DNA of 64,000 nucleotides from Pseudomonas umsongensis (GCF_002236105.1 NZ_NIWU01000008.1:186001-250000); one strand, 5' to 3'; numbered from the stretch's first letter, positions 25,471 through 34,620 are shown. The notes: generated from the letters alone by a model not told the origin. Translations and numbers: made by a program.

Positions 25471-26820
25471 ATGACAAAACCACGTTCGAAAAAGGCTCTT
25501 TTCATCGGCCTGCCGCTAGCCCTGGCGATCTGCGCGGGCGCAGGCTTTGCGGCCTGGGATTACGGGCTCAAGGACAATCACGGTTACCCGGTCAAAGTGA
25601 TGAAGCAGGCCGAAGAACTGCATGAGCGCCTTCTCTCGTTCGACAGCCACATCACCGTACCCATGGACTTCGGTACCGCCGGCAATGAAGCCGACAAGGA
25701 CGGCAGCGGCCAGTTCGACCTCGTCAAGAGCGGACGCGGACGCCTGTCCGGTGCGGCCCTGACAATTTTCGGCTGGCCGGAAATCTGGAACGGTCCCAAC
25801 GCGCCGCATCGCCCCACCGCCGGCTTCGTCGAAGAGGCACGCTTCGAACAGGAAACCCGCTACAAGATCATCAGCGCCCTGGTGCGCGACTTCCCCAACC
25901 AGGCCGCCATCGCCTACACCCCTGACGATTTCCGGCGCCTGCATGGCGAAGGCAAGTTCGCGATCTTCATGAGCATGCTCAACGCCTACCCACTGGGCAA
26001 CGACCTCAATGCCCTGGATAAATGGGCGGCACGGGGCATGCGCATGTTCGGCTTCAGTTATGTGGGTAACAACGCCTGGGCCGATTCATCCAGGCCGCTG
26101 CCATTCTTCAACGATTCCCGGGACGCCCTCGGCGGTCTCTCGGACATCGGCAAGCAGGCGGTGCAGCGCCTCAACGACCTCGGCGTGATCATCGATGTCT
26201 CGCAGATGTCGACCAAGGCCCTGGAGCAAGTGGCCCGGTTGAGCCGCACGCCGATGGTGGCCTCGCACTCCGCCCCGCGCGCCCTGGTAGACATCCCGCG
26301 CAACCTCAGCGACCACGAAATGCAGTTGATCAAGGACAGCGGCGGCGTGGTGCAGATCGTCGGCTTCCCGACCTACATCCGCCCACTGAGCCAGGCCACC
26401 CAGGACAAGCTCAACGCCCTGCGTGCGCGTTTCGACCTGCAACCCCTGCAAGGCCTGGAGATGGCGTTGATGCCGGGCGACCCGATCATCACCGTGTGGT
26501 CGGAACAACGGTTCGGCGAATACGCCAGCCAGCTCTACGCGATTGTCGACGAAGAACCCAAGGCCACCCTCAAGGACTACGGCGACGCGATTGACTACGC
26601 GGTGAAGAAAATCGGCATCGATCACGTCGGCATCAGTTCCGACTTCAACGATGGCGGCGGCCTGGACGGCTGGAAAGACGTCAGCGAGGCGCGCAACGTG
26701 ACAGCCGAGCTGATCAGCCGCGGCTACAGCGAAGCCGATATCTCCAAACTCTGGGGCGGCAATTTCCTGCGGGTCTGGGACCAGGTCGAAAAAGCCTCCC
26801 GGCCCGTCGCCAAAAACTGA
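25471..26820 (+). CDS. pvdM: PvdM, dipeptidase-like pyoverdine maturation protein
   Basis: A 449-residue protein of the renal (membrane) dipeptidase M19 fold, anchored by one N-terminal hydrophobic segment (ALFIGLPLALAICAGAGFAAW) and facing the periplasm. Family landmarks are LLSFDSHITVPMDF at the first metal-ligand position, LNDLGVIIDVSQMSTKALEQV, MVASHSAPRALVDIPRNLSDHEM and the late stretch IDHVGISSDFNDGGGL. In the first motif an H-x-T replaces the usual D-x-H arrangement, so peptidase activity is doubtful; in pyoverdine-producing species PvdM is needed for oxidation of dihydropyoverdine. The start at 25471 fits the promoter; the frame opens earlier at 25417, inside the promoter. The stop overlaps an ATG in frame with pvdN. 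Confidence 0.92.
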   Translation: MTKPRSKKALFIGLPLALAICAGAGFAAWDYGLKDNHGYPVKVMKQAEELHERLLSFDSHITVPMDFGTAGNEADKDGSGQFDLVKSGRGRLSGAALTIFGWPEIWNGPNAPHRPTAGFVEEARFEQETRYKIISALVRDFPNQAAIAYTPDDFRRLHGEGKFAIFMSMLNAYPLGNDLNALDKWAARGMRMFGFSYVGNNAWADSSRPLPFFNDSRDALGGLSDIGKQAVQRLNDLGVIIDVSQMSTKALEQVARLSRTPMVASHSAPRALVDIPRNLSDHEMQLIKDSGGVVQIVGFPTYIRPLSQATQDKLNALRARFDLQPLQGLEMALMPGDPIITVWSEQRFGEYASQLYAIVDEEPKATLKDYGDAIDYAVKKIGIDHVGISSDFNDGGGLDGWKDVSEARNVTAELISRGYSEADISKLWGGNFLRVWDQVEKASRPVAKN

Positions 26821-26849
26821 TGCCACTTTTGCCAAGCGAACCCGAAGCC

Positions 26850-28142
26850 ATGACCAACCGTCGCTCCTTCCTCAAGCAGGCCGGCATTCTCGCCGCCGGC
26901 CTGCCCCTGGCTGCTTCCGTGTACCCGCCAGCCCTGGCCGGCGATCTACAACAGCAGCCACCGCCTTTGCCCAAGGGCAAATGGGCGCAGTTGCGCCAGC
27001 TGTTCAATCAGGACCCGAACTACCTGCATTTCGCCAATTTCCTCATCACCTCGCACCCAACGCCGGTGCGCAACGCGATCGACATGCACCGCGCCAACAT
27101 CGACCGCAACCCTGGCCGGGCCATGGACTGGGACCTGCAGGAAACCGAGAAACGCGAGCACAATGTGCGGGTATGGGCCGGACGCTACCTCAATGCCAAA
27201 CCCGAGCAGATCGCGCTGACCGGCAGCACCACTGAAGGCCTGGCGATGATCTATGGCGGGATTCATGTAAGGCCGGATCAGGAAATCCTGGTCAGCGAAC
27301 ATGAACACTATTCCACGAATTACACGCTGGAATTTCGTCAGCAACGCCAAGGCACGAACGTGCGCAAGCTCAAGCTGTTCGAGAGCAGCCGCGACATTTC
27401 CGTGGACGAAGTGCTGGGTTCGATCGCCCAAGGCATCCGCCCACAAACCCGCGTGCTGGGCATGACCTGGGTGCAATCGGGCAGCGGTGTGAAACTGCCG
27501 ATCGGCGAAATCGGCAAGCTGGTCGAAGAGCACAACCGCAAGCGCGACGAAAAGGACCGCATCCTGTATGTGGTCGACGGCGTGCACGGCTTTGGCGTCG
27601 AGGACCTCGACTTTCCCGACATGCACTGCGACTTCTTTATCGCCGGTACGCACAAATGGATGTTCGGCCCCCGTGGCACCGGGATCATTTGTGCCCGCTC
27701 CGCCGAGGTCCGGGACGTCACGCCGATCATTCCGACCTTCAGCGAATCCACCGATTTCGCGACCATCATGACCCCCGGCGGCTATCACAGTTTCGAACAT
27801 CGCTGGGCCGTGGACGAAGCGTTCAAGCTGCACCTGGATTTGGGCAAGGCCGAGGTCCAGGCGCGCATTCATGAACTCAACAGCTATGCCAAGGATCGCC
27901 TGCTGGAACAGCCGCGGATCGAACTGGTCACGCCAAGGAGCCCGCAACTGTCCGCCGGTTTCACCTTCTTCCGGATCAAGGACCAGGACTGCGAAAAGGT
28001 CGCCAGCGGGCTGATGCAGAACCGCGTGGTCTGCGACTCGGTGGACCGTGACGCTGGCCCGGTGATCCGCATCGCTCCCGGCCTGCTCAACAGTGAACAC
28101 GAAATCGACCGGTTCACGGCCCTACTGAACAAAACCGCCTGA
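26850..28142 (+). CDS. pvdN: PvdN, PLP-dependent pyoverdine side-chain enzyme
   Basis: A 430-residue class-V-aminotransferase-like enzyme exported by the twin-arginine route (NRRSFLKQAGILAAGLPLAA). The PLP lysine is in FIAGTHKWMFGPRGTGI, preceded by YVVDGVHGFGVEDLDFPDMHCDF with the PLP-binding Asp and His. PvdN converts the glutamate on the chromophore to succinamide in the periplasm. Two starts are possible: an ATG sharing a base with the pvdM stop (26820) and the one given, which leads straight into the Tat motif. Neither has a good ribosome site. The gene follows pvdM directly and shares its transcript. Confidence 0.93.
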   Translation: MTNRRSFLKQAGILAAGLPLAASVYPPALAGDLQQQPPPLPKGKWAQLRQLFNQDPNYLHFANFLITSHPTPVRNAIDMHRANIDRNPGRAMDWDLQETEKREHNVRVWAGRYLNAKPEQIALTGSTTEGLAMIYGGIHVRPDQEILVSEHEHYSTNYTLEFRQQRQGTNVRKLKLFESSRDISVDEVLGSIAQGIRPQTRVLGMTWVQSGSGVKLPIGEIGKLVEEHNRKRDEKDRILYVVDGVHGFGVEDLDFPDMHCDFFIAGTHKWMFGPRGTGIICARSAEVRDVTPIIPTFSESTDFATIMTPGGYHSFEHRWAVDEAFKLHLDLGKAEVQARIHELNSYAKDRLLEQPRIELVTPRSPQLSAGFTFFRIKDQDCEKVASGLMQNRVVCDSVDRDAGPVIRIAPGLLNSEHEIDRFTALLNKTA

Positions 28143-28155
28143 AACCACCATTCAC

Positions 28156-28255
28156 TGTAGGAGCGAGCATGCTCGCGATGGTCGCCAGAACACTGCGGAT
28201 ATTCAGACACCCCGCGTTATCGTTGACGTCCATCGCGAGCATGCTCGCTCCTACA
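28156..28255. repeat. REP pair, 'gagcgagcatgctcgcgatgg' type
   Basis: Inverted arms TGTAGGAGCGAGCATGCTCG and CGAGCATGCTCGCTCCTACA with a spacer, between pvdN and pvdO. Same family as 62685-62784. Confidence 0.85.
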
Positions 28256-28284
28256 GGGTTCGCTCTTCTTTATCGAGATAGAAA

Positions 28285-29148
28285 ATGACCCGTCACATGT
28301 TAGCCCTCGCCCTAACCGCCCTCATCGCCGGCCTGCTCCCCTGCGCCGCACAGGCCGCCACCCCACCGCCAGCGGGCAAGGTATTCAAGGACTGCAAGAA
28401 CTGCCCGGAAATGGTCGTGCTGCCCGCCGGCACCTTCACCATGGGCACCCCGGATGACGAAGTCGGCCGCGAGCCCGATGAGGGTCCGATGCATGAGGTG
28501 ACCTTCGCCAACCCCTTCGCCATGAGCCGCTTCCAGATCACCGCCGGTGAATGGGACAGCTATATCAAGGAAAGCGGCGTGACCATCGCCAACGGCGATA
28601 CCCGGCCAGGTCGCGAGTGCATCGCCAGCAAGCCGCGCTACCCGCAGGGCCCGCGTCAGCCGGCGGTGTGCATGAACTTCGACGACGTGAAGAACTACGT
28701 CGCCTGGCTGTCGAAGAAAACCGGACAGCGATACAGCATGGTCAGCGAGGCCCAGCGTGAATACGCCGCACGCGGCGGCACCCAAGGCCCGTTCCCCTTT
28801 CCGTTCGATGAAGGCAAGGGATACAGCATCGCCAAACACGCCAACACCTACGGCCCGGCGGACGGCTACAGCTACAGCTCGCCGGTGGGCAGCTACCCAC
28901 CGAACGCCTTCGGTATGTACGACATGCACGGCAACGTCTATGAGTGGGTCGAAGATTGCGAACACCCGAACTACGTCGACGCCCCCACCGATGGCAGCGC
29001 CTGGCTGGAACCCAACTGCGAAGCCGTGCGCATCCGCGGCAACGACTGGGGGGAAGCCCCGGTGTTCTCCCGCTCCGGAAACCGCAACAGCCAATACCCT
29101 CAGGAACGCGGGGACTGGATAGGCTTTCGTGTAGTGCGCAATCTCTGA
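28285..29148 (+). CDS. pvdO: PvdO, FGE-sulfatase-like pyoverdine maturation protein
   Basis: A 287-residue periplasmic protein with a cleavable signal peptide (ALTALIAGLLPCAAQA). The rest is a formylglycine-generating-enzyme/C-type-lectin-like fold: MVVLPAGTFTMGTPDDEVGREPDEGP, FDDVKNYVAWLSKKTGQRYSMVSEAQREYAARGGT, NAFGMYDMHGNVYEWVEDC and the C-terminal SGNRNSQYPQERGDWIGFRVVRN. It takes part in the last oxidation steps of the pyoverdine chromophore, after PvdP. It lies 142 bases after pvdN with a REP pair between; I see no exact PvdS box of its own, so it may depend on the pvdM promoter. Confidence 0.93.
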   Translation: MTRHMLALALTALIAGLLPCAAQAATPPPAGKVFKDCKNCPEMVVLPAGTFTMGTPDDEVGREPDEGPMHEVTFANPFAMSRFQITAGEWDSYIKESGVTIANGDTRPGRECIASKPRYPQGPRQPAVCMNFDDVKNYVAWLSKKTGQRYSMVSEAQREYAARGGTQGPFPFPFDEGKGYSIAKHANTYGPADGYSYSSPVGSYPPNAFGMYDMHGNVYEWVEDCEHPNYVDAPTDGSAWLEPNCEAVRIRGNDWGEAPVFSRSGNRNSQYPQERGDWIGFRVVRNL

Positions 29149-29167
29149 CCCCCCCCCTACCATCCAC

Positions 29168-29254
29168 TGTAGGAGCTGCCGCAGGCTGCGATCTTTTGAC
29201 TTTGATTTTTTTAAAAACAAGATCAAAAGATCGCAGCCTGCGGCAGCTCCTACA
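29168..29254. repeat. REP pair, 'agctgccgcaggctgcgatc' type
   Basis: Inverted arms TGTAGGAGCTGCCGCAGGCT and AGCCTGCGGCAGCTCCTACA with a 27-base AT-rich spacer, between pvdO and the pvdE promoter. Same family as 9515-9612 and 25324-25398. Confidence 0.85.
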
Positions 29255-29293
29255 GGGATTTACGTGTAGTTCCCCGCCACCAGTCACCCCCTC

Positions 29294-29317
29294 TAAATTA
29301 ACCCCTCGACCAGACGT
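29294..29317 (+). promoter_or_regulatory. PvdS iron-starvation promoter of pvdE
   Basis: TAAAT, 16 bases, CGT, 41 bases before the pvdE ATG. An exact match to the PvdS rule. Confidence 0.85.
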
Positions 29318-29358
29318 TCTACTGGGTATCTGCCTTCCGACCCAAGGAACCGTCTTCC

Positions 29359-31008
29359 ATGACCCAGCCTACCCGAGGCGCCATCGGCGAATTGTTCGCC
29401 CTGCTCAAGCCCTTTCGACTCATCGTCGTCGCGTCCATATTCCTGGGCATGGTCGGCGGCCTGAGCGTCACGGTATTGCTGGCGACCATCAACAATGCCC
29501 TGCACTCGGACAGCGGCCTGACCCAGGGCGTGGTCGCGCTGTTCGCCGGCCTGTGCCTGCTGGCGCTGGCCAGTTCGATCTGCTCCGACATCGGCACCAA
29601 CTATGTCGGCCAGCACATCATCGCCAAGCTGCGCAAACAGCTGGGCGAGAAGGTGCTGTCGGCGCCGATCGAACAGATCGAGCGCTATCGCAGCCATCGC
29701 CTGATCCCGGTGCTGACCCACGACGTCGACACCATCAGCGACTTCGCCTTCGCCTTCGCGCCGCTGGCGATTTCCCTGACCGTGACCCTGGGATGCATGG
29801 GCTACCTGGCGATCCTGTCGTGGCCGATGTTCCTGATCATGGTGGCCGCGATCCTGATCGGCAGCGCGATCCAGGCCTACGCCCAGAGCAAGGGTGTGCA
29901 AGGCTTCATGGCCGCCCGCGACGCTGAAGACGAGCTGCAAAAGCACTACAACGCCATTGCCGAAGGCGCCAAGGAACTGCGCATCCACCGCCCTCGCCGC
30001 CAGCGCATGTTCAGCTCGGGCATCAAGGGCACCGCCGAATTCATCTGCAACACCCAGGTGCGTTCGATCAACACCTTCGTCATCGCCAAGACTTTCGGCT
30101 CGATGCTGTTCTTTGTGGTCATCGGCCTGGCCCTGGCCCTGCAAGCGTTCTGGCCGAGCGCCGACAAGACCGTCATGAGCGGCTTCGTGCTGGTGCTGCT
30201 GTACATGAAAGGCCCGCTGGAGCATTTGATCGGCACCCTGCCGATCGTCAGCCGTGCGCAGATTGCCTTTCGCCGCATCGCTGAACTTTCCGAACAGTTT
30301 TCCACCCCGGAACCTCACCTGCTGCTCAGCGACCAAGGCAAGGTCAAACAGGCCGTGCACGAACTGCAACTGACGGACGTGCGCTACGCCTTCCCGTCGG
30401 TCGAGGGTGCTGCGCCCTTCCAATTGGGCCCGGTCAACCTGTCGATCAAGCAGGGCGACATCACCTTCATCGTCGGCGAGAACGGCTGTGGCAAGACCAC
30501 CCTGATCAAATTGCTGCTAGGCCTGTACACGCCGCAACAGGGACAGATTCGTGTCAACAGCGAGGCCATCGACGCGCACAATCGCGATGACTATCGGCAA
30601 TTGTTCACCACCATCTTTGCCGACTATTACCTGTTTGACGACGTGGTCCAGGGCGATACGCAAATCCCCGAAGACGCCAACAAATACCTGCAGCGCCTAG
30701 AGATCGCGCACAAGGTCAGCGTCAAGGACGGCAACTTCACCACCACCGACCTGTCCACCGGCCAGCGCAAGCGCCTGGCGCTGGTCAATGCCTGGCTGGA
30801 AGAGCGGCCGGTGCTGGTGTTCGACGAGTGGGCGGCCGACCAGGACCCGACCTTCCGACGGATTTTCTACACCGAGCTGCTGCCGGACCTCAAGCGCCTG
30901 GGCAAGACCATCATCGTGATCTCCCACGATGACCGTTATTTCGATGTAGCGGACCAACTGGTGCGCATGGAAAGCGGCCGGGTCGTCACCGAGCTGGTGC
31001 CTGCCTGA
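29359..31008 (+). CDS. pvdE: PvdE, ABC exporter of the pyoverdine precursor
   Basis: A 549-residue cyclic-peptide-export-type ABC transporter with a fused membrane domain (six helices, about 1-290) and ATPase (about 330-549). Walker A is GENGCGKTT, the signature LSTGQRKRLALV, Walker B PVLVFDEWAADQDP, and the switch His lies in IVISHDDRY. PvdE moves acylated ferribactin from cytoplasm to periplasm for maturation. AAGGAA precedes the ATG. In PAO1 pvdF lies between pvdO and pvdE; here that gap holds only a REP pair and the promoter. fpvA follows 116 bases downstream with its own regulatory site. Confidence 0.95.
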   Translation: MTQPTRGAIGELFALLKPFRLIVVASIFLGMVGGLSVTVLLATINNALHSDSGLTQGVVALFAGLCLLALASSICSDIGTNYVGQHIIAKLRKQLGEKVLSAPIEQIERYRSHRLIPVLTHDVDTISDFAFAFAPLAISLTVTLGCMGYLAILSWPMFLIMVAAILIGSAIQAYAQSKGVQGFMAARDAEDELQKHYNAIAEGAKELRIHRPRRQRMFSSGIKGTAEFICNTQVRSINTFVIAKTFGSMLFFVVIGLALALQAFWPSADKTVMSGFVLVLLYMKGPLEHLIGTLPIVSRAQIAFRRIAELSEQFSTPEPHLLLSDQGKVKQAVHELQLTDVRYAFPSVEGAAPFQLGPVNLSIKQGDITFIVGENGCGKTTLIKLLLGLYTPQQGQIRVNSEAIDAHNRDDYRQLFTTIFADYYLFDDVVQGDTQIPEDANKYLQRLEIAHKVSVKDGNFTTTDLSTGQRKRLALVNAWLEERPVLVFDEWAADQDPTFRRIFYTELLPDLKRLGKTIIVISHDDRYFDVADQLVRMESGRVVTELVPA

Positions 31009-31059
31009 ACCCCAATGACATTTCTTTCACATTTCTTTTCCGGTTTCGCAATCGCATCT

Positions 31060-31078
31060 CGTCTTAATAATCATTCCC
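31060..31078 (+). promoter_or_regulatory. Candidate Fur box upstream of fpvA
   Basis: The 19-mer CGTCTTAATAATCATTCCC matches 12 of 19 consensus positions by my count, with an unbroken ATAATCATT core. It lies 46 bases before the fpvA ATG. No PvdS box is present here, consistent with FpvI rather than PvdS driving fpvA. Confidence 0.5.
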
Positions 31079-31124
31079 ATTAATAAAAAATCTGCACGAC
31101 ACTTTTCAGGAGCACAGGCAAGTA

Positions 31125-33593
31125 ATGCGATCTCTTCCACGCCGTACCCCTCTCGCGCTGGCCGTACAGCGCCCGTCACTGCACAAAACGCTGTTGACCA
31201 GCGTCCTGCTGACCGCCACGTTGCTGGGGAGCACGATGGCCAACGCAGCGCCTGTAAAAGTGAGTATTGCCGTGCAGCCGCTGTCCAGCGCGCTGACCCA
31301 ACTGGGCATGCAGACCAATCTGCAAATCCTCTACAGCCCGGACCAGGTGGCCGGCATCAAGTCCCGCGCGGTGTCCGGCTCGCTGGAGCCTTCCGCAGCC
31401 CTGGCCGAGATGCTCAAGGGCACCGGCATTTCGTTCCAGATCAACGGCAACAGCGTGACGCTGGTGTCGGGTGGCTCGTCGAGCCTGCAACTGGGCGCTA
31501 CCACCATTTCCGGCCAGGCCCTGGGCTTGACCACTGAAGACACCGGCTCCTACACCACGGGTGCGACTACTACCGCCACCAAGCTGCCGCTGACCCTTCG
31601 CGAAACGCCGCAGTCGGTGACCGTGGTGACCCGTCAGCAGATGGACGATCGCGGTGTGACGAGCGTCGCCGATGCGCTGCGCAACACCCCGGGTGTCACC
31701 GCCCAGAAGTACGACAGCGACCGTACCGAATTTTCCGCCCGAGGCTTTGCCATCACCAACTTTCAATACGATGGCGTCAACATTCCCTACGACGGCGTGT
31801 ACGGTGAAAACCCCAACAACAGCGATGACGCTGCAAGCCTCGATCACATCGAAGTCATCAAGGGCGCGACCGGCCTGATGACTGGCGCCGGCGACCCGGC
31901 GGCCACCGTCAACCTGATCCGCAAGAAACCAACCAAGGAATTCAAGGCCTCGGTCAGCGCCACCGCCGGTTCCTGGGACAACTACCGTACCGAGGGCGAC
32001 ATCTCCGGCTCGCTGAACGATAGCGGCAGCGTGCGCGGCCGTTTCGTCGGTGCCTTGCAGGACAAAGATTCCTACATCGACCACTACAGCCAGAAGAAAG
32101 ACCTGTACTACGGCATCCTCGAAGCCGACCTGACCGACGATACCCTGCTGACCCTGGGCGTCGACAAATCCAGCGCCACCCCTCGCGGCAGTTCCTGGAC
32201 CGGTAACACGGTTTACTACGCCGACGGCGGCAAGACCGACTTCTCCCGCGGTTTCAACCCGGGCGCCGACTGGAGCCGCCGCGACTTCGACAGCACCACC
32301 TACTTCGCGTCCCTCGAGCAAGCGCTGGCCAACGACTGGAAACTCAAGCTCAGCCTCGACCAGAAAACCACCGATCACGACACCCAACTGGCCTCGGCCA
32401 GCGGTGGCTACCCGAACCGCGACACCGGCGAAGGCATGTTCTTTTACCAGGGGCACTGGGAAGGCCATCGCGTGCAGAACACCGCTGACGTGAACGTCTC
32501 CGGCCCTTTTACCCTGGGCGGTCGCGAGCATGAACTGGTGGCGGGTTTCATGACGTCCCACTCCCGTCAGACTGGCGCAACCTATGGTAGCCCCACCGAC
32601 TCCGATGGACTGGTACCGGGCAACATCTTCGACTGGACAGGCCATATCGCGAAACCGGACTTCCCGAAAAACGGCAAGTACGAACGCACCCAAAGCCAGA
32701 ACGGCGCTTACCTGGCCACGCGCCTGCGCCCGACCGACGACCTGTCGTTCATCCTTGGCGGTCGCGTAAGCACCTACAAGTACAACGAGGACTACACCTA
32801 CTACCCCGGCGCCGGCCTGGCCGACACCCACGCCAGCTACAAGGAACATGGCGTCGTCACGCCTTACGCCGGTGTGGTCTATGACCTGGACGATACCTAC
32901 TCGGTCTACGCCAGCTACACCAGCATCTACCAGCCACAGATCTACAAGGACGCCAGCGGCAAGACCCTGGAGCCGGTTGAAGGCGACAGCTACGAAACCG
33001 GCCTGAAAGCGGCCTATTTCGACGGCAAGCTGAATGCCAACCTGGCCTTCTTCCGCATCGAGCAGGACAACGTCGCCCAGTACGTCACCACCGACACCAC
33101 CACCGGCCAGGACGTCTACAAACCCACCTCCGGCGCCACCACCAACGGCGTGGAACTGGAACTGGCCGGCGAACTGGCCCAGGACTGGAACGTATCGGCC
33201 GGCTACACCTATGCCCGTACCCGCGACAAGGATCACCAACGCATCTACGGTTTCCCGCTGGCCACCAGCAAACCGGAACACGTAGTACGCACCTTCACCA
33301 CTTACCGCCTGCCCGGCGCATTGGACCAGTTCACCGTCGGTGGTGGCGTCAGCTGGCAGAGTGCGTTTTACGGCCAGAGCTTCAGCCCTACCGATGGCAG
33401 CACTTCGCTCAAGCAAGGCGGCTACACCCTCGTCGACCTGATGACCCGTTATCAATACGACGACCACCTGAGCTTTACCGTCAACGCCTACAACGTCTTC
33501 GACAAGCGCTACCTGACGGGCCTGGGCAACTTCGGCACCACCTTCTACGGAGAGCCGCGCAACATGCAGATCACCGCGAAGTACGACTTCTGA
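31125..33593 (+). CDS. fpvA: FpvA, TonB-dependent ferripyoverdine receptor and signal transducer
   Basis: An 822-residue outer-membrane receptor. A long signal peptide ends near ANAAP (about 42-46). The secretin/TonB short N-terminal signalling domain follows (VSIAVQPLSSALTQLGMQTNLQILYSPDQV, about 46-115), then the plug (TLRETPQSVTVVTRQQMDDRGVTSVADALRNTPGVTA) and a 22-strand barrel ending in YGEPRNMQITAKYDF with the terminal Phe. Besides uptake, the N-terminal domain signals to sigma factors PvdS and FpvI through an anti-sigma protein. Specificity should match the pyoverdine made by the adjacent NRPS genes. It is followed by a strong terminator. Confidence 0.94.
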   Translation: MRSLPRRTPLALAVQRPSLHKTLLTSVLLTATLLGSTMANAAPVKVSIAVQPLSSALTQLGMQTNLQILYSPDQVAGIKSRAVSGSLEPSAALAEMLKGTGISFQINGNSVTLVSGGSSSLQLGATTISGQALGLTTEDTGSYTTGATTTATKLPLTLRETPQSVTVVTRQQMDDRGVTSVADALRNTPGVTAQKYDSDRTEFSARGFAITNFQYDGVNIPYDGVYGENPNNSDDAASLDHIEVIKGATGLMTGAGDPAATVNLIRKKPTKEFKASVSATAGSWDNYRTEGDISGSLNDSGSVRGRFVGALQDKDSYIDHYSQKKDLYYGILEADLTDDTLLTLGVDKSSATPRGSSWTGNTVYYADGGKTDFSRGFNPGADWSRRDFDSTTYFASLEQALANDWKLKLSLDQKTTDHDTQLASASGGYPNRDTGEGMFFYQGHWEGHRVQNTADVNVSGPFTLGGREHELVAGFMTSHSRQTGATYGSPTDSDGLVPGNIFDWTGHIAKPDFPKNGKYERTQSQNGAYLATRLRPTDDLSFILGGRVSTYKYNEDYTYYPGAGLADTHASYKEHGVVTPYAGVVYDLDDTYSVYASYTSIYQPQIYKDASGKTLEPVEGDSYETGLKAAYFDGKLNANLAFFRIEQDNVAQYVTTDTTTGQDVYKPTSGATTNGVELELAGELAQDWNVSAGYTYARTRDKDHQRIYGFPLATSKPEHVVRTFTTYRLPGALDQFTVGGGVSWQSAFYGQSFSPTDGSTSLKQGGYTLVDLMTRYQYDDHLSFTVNAYNVFDKRYLTGLGNFGTTFYGEPRNMQITAKYDF

Positions 33594-33607
33594 GGCTGAG
33601 CTGAAAT

Positions 33608-33643
33608 AAAAAATGCCCGTATTGAGAGATGCGGGCATTTTTG
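33608..33643. terminator. Bidirectional intrinsic terminator after fpvA
   Basis: AAAAATGCCCG and CGGGCATTTTT form an 11-bp stem with a 12-base loop, with A and T runs on both sides. It can serve fpvA and the convergent DUF6124 gene. Confidence 0.85.
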
Positions 33644-33694
33644 TATGTGCCGATATTTGCGGTGCATGTGATGCCGCCTTCGCCCCAACATTGA

Positions 33695-34033
33695 TTATTC
33701 AGGCGGATCGATCCGGTCCAACGCCCGGTTCACCGCCAACTCCCCCAACATGATCACCTGGGCAATCCCCAGCAACGAATGACGACCTGTCCCTTCCATA
33801 TGATCCGCCAGATCCAACGCCATGACATTGGCCGAAGCCAGAGACTCACAGGCATGAGCCAGCAGGGTTTCGACATCGAGCTCAGGGTTGACGATGAACA
33901 TGCTGCAGAGCTTGCGTGGGGTGGACTGGATGTCGGCGGCCGAGGGGATGCGGTCGTTGGGATTGTTTGGGTCGGAATTTTCTGACGAGGGTGTCGGATC
34001 GCGGTCCGGCCGATTCGGCGTTTCTCTGATCAT
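33695..34033 (-). CDS. DUF6124 family protein, second copy
   Basis: A 112-residue protein related to the one at 1016-1393: after a disordered polar N-terminus it shares DVETLLAHACESLASANVMALDLADHMEG and IMLGELAVNRALDRIDPPE. AGGAG twelve bases upstream supports the ATG at 34033; a longer frame to 34063 has no site. It is convergent with fpvA, sharing the terminator, and a long structured non-coding region lies upstream. Function unknown. Confidence 0.78.
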   Translation of the reverse strand: MIRETPNRPDRDPTPSSENSDPNNPNDRIPSAADIQSTPRKLCSMFIVNPELDVETLLAHACESLASANVMALDLADHMEGTGRHSLLGIAQVIMLGELAVNRALDRIDPPE

Positions 34034-34620
34034 ATGCTGATTACTCCTGAATGGAGCCGCCAACTCTTCTCTACTAAAAGAAGGGTGGCGGCTGGACGCA
34101 GGTTAGTAGACCGGGGAGATCAGCATTTACCGGCGCGCCGAAGCGCCCTGCGCCAGCCACCATCAAGTTCAGGGATGGGATACCTGATTGACAGAGCCTG
34201 TACACCTTACTGATAACACCACGGGCTACTAAACCCGATCACTGACAATCAGTGACCCGAGCCAAGTTACCGAGCGACCCCAAGGCGCACAAGCCGGCGG
34301 ATTCTGGAGTAACTGTAGGCAACGACGCAAGGTGCTGTGGCTTTCTGGAAGTAACCTGTCTGGCAATTAAACGCGCTGCAAATTGCTCGAAAAAGCGCCG
34401 CAAATAGATGCCCAACAACCCTCGACCCGAACGCTTGAACGCCGTCCGATTCCACCGCGCAACACCCCTCTCCAAACCCGGCACCATTCCTACAGATCCG
34501 GCGCACAACCATCTCGGATGCATCCTACGTGTGTAATGGAAAAATCCTATTTCGACCCTTGTCGGTTTCTTGAAAGCTATCGAGCTGCTGTTCGAATAAT
34601 TCAAATACTCAAGGACTGAT
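34034..34620. other. Long structured non-coding region upstream of the second DUF6124 gene
   Basis: 587 bases without a convincing gene. A GGGTGGCGGCTGGACGCAGG segment (34083-34102) is partly complementary to CTGCGCCAGCCACCA (34150-34164), making a long imperfect hairpin. TCACTGACAATCAGTGA (34239-34255) is a perfect hairpin. The minus strand holds an open frame (34239-34682) that I do not believe; it looks like a by-product of the structured DNA. The layout suggests a leader RNA for the DUF6124 gene or a repeated genomic element. Confidence 0.45.

Noticed and set aside
31009-31124. PvdS box upstream of fpvA
   Set aside because: No TAAAT-N16-CGT arrangement found on the plus strand; only a Fur-like site is visible.
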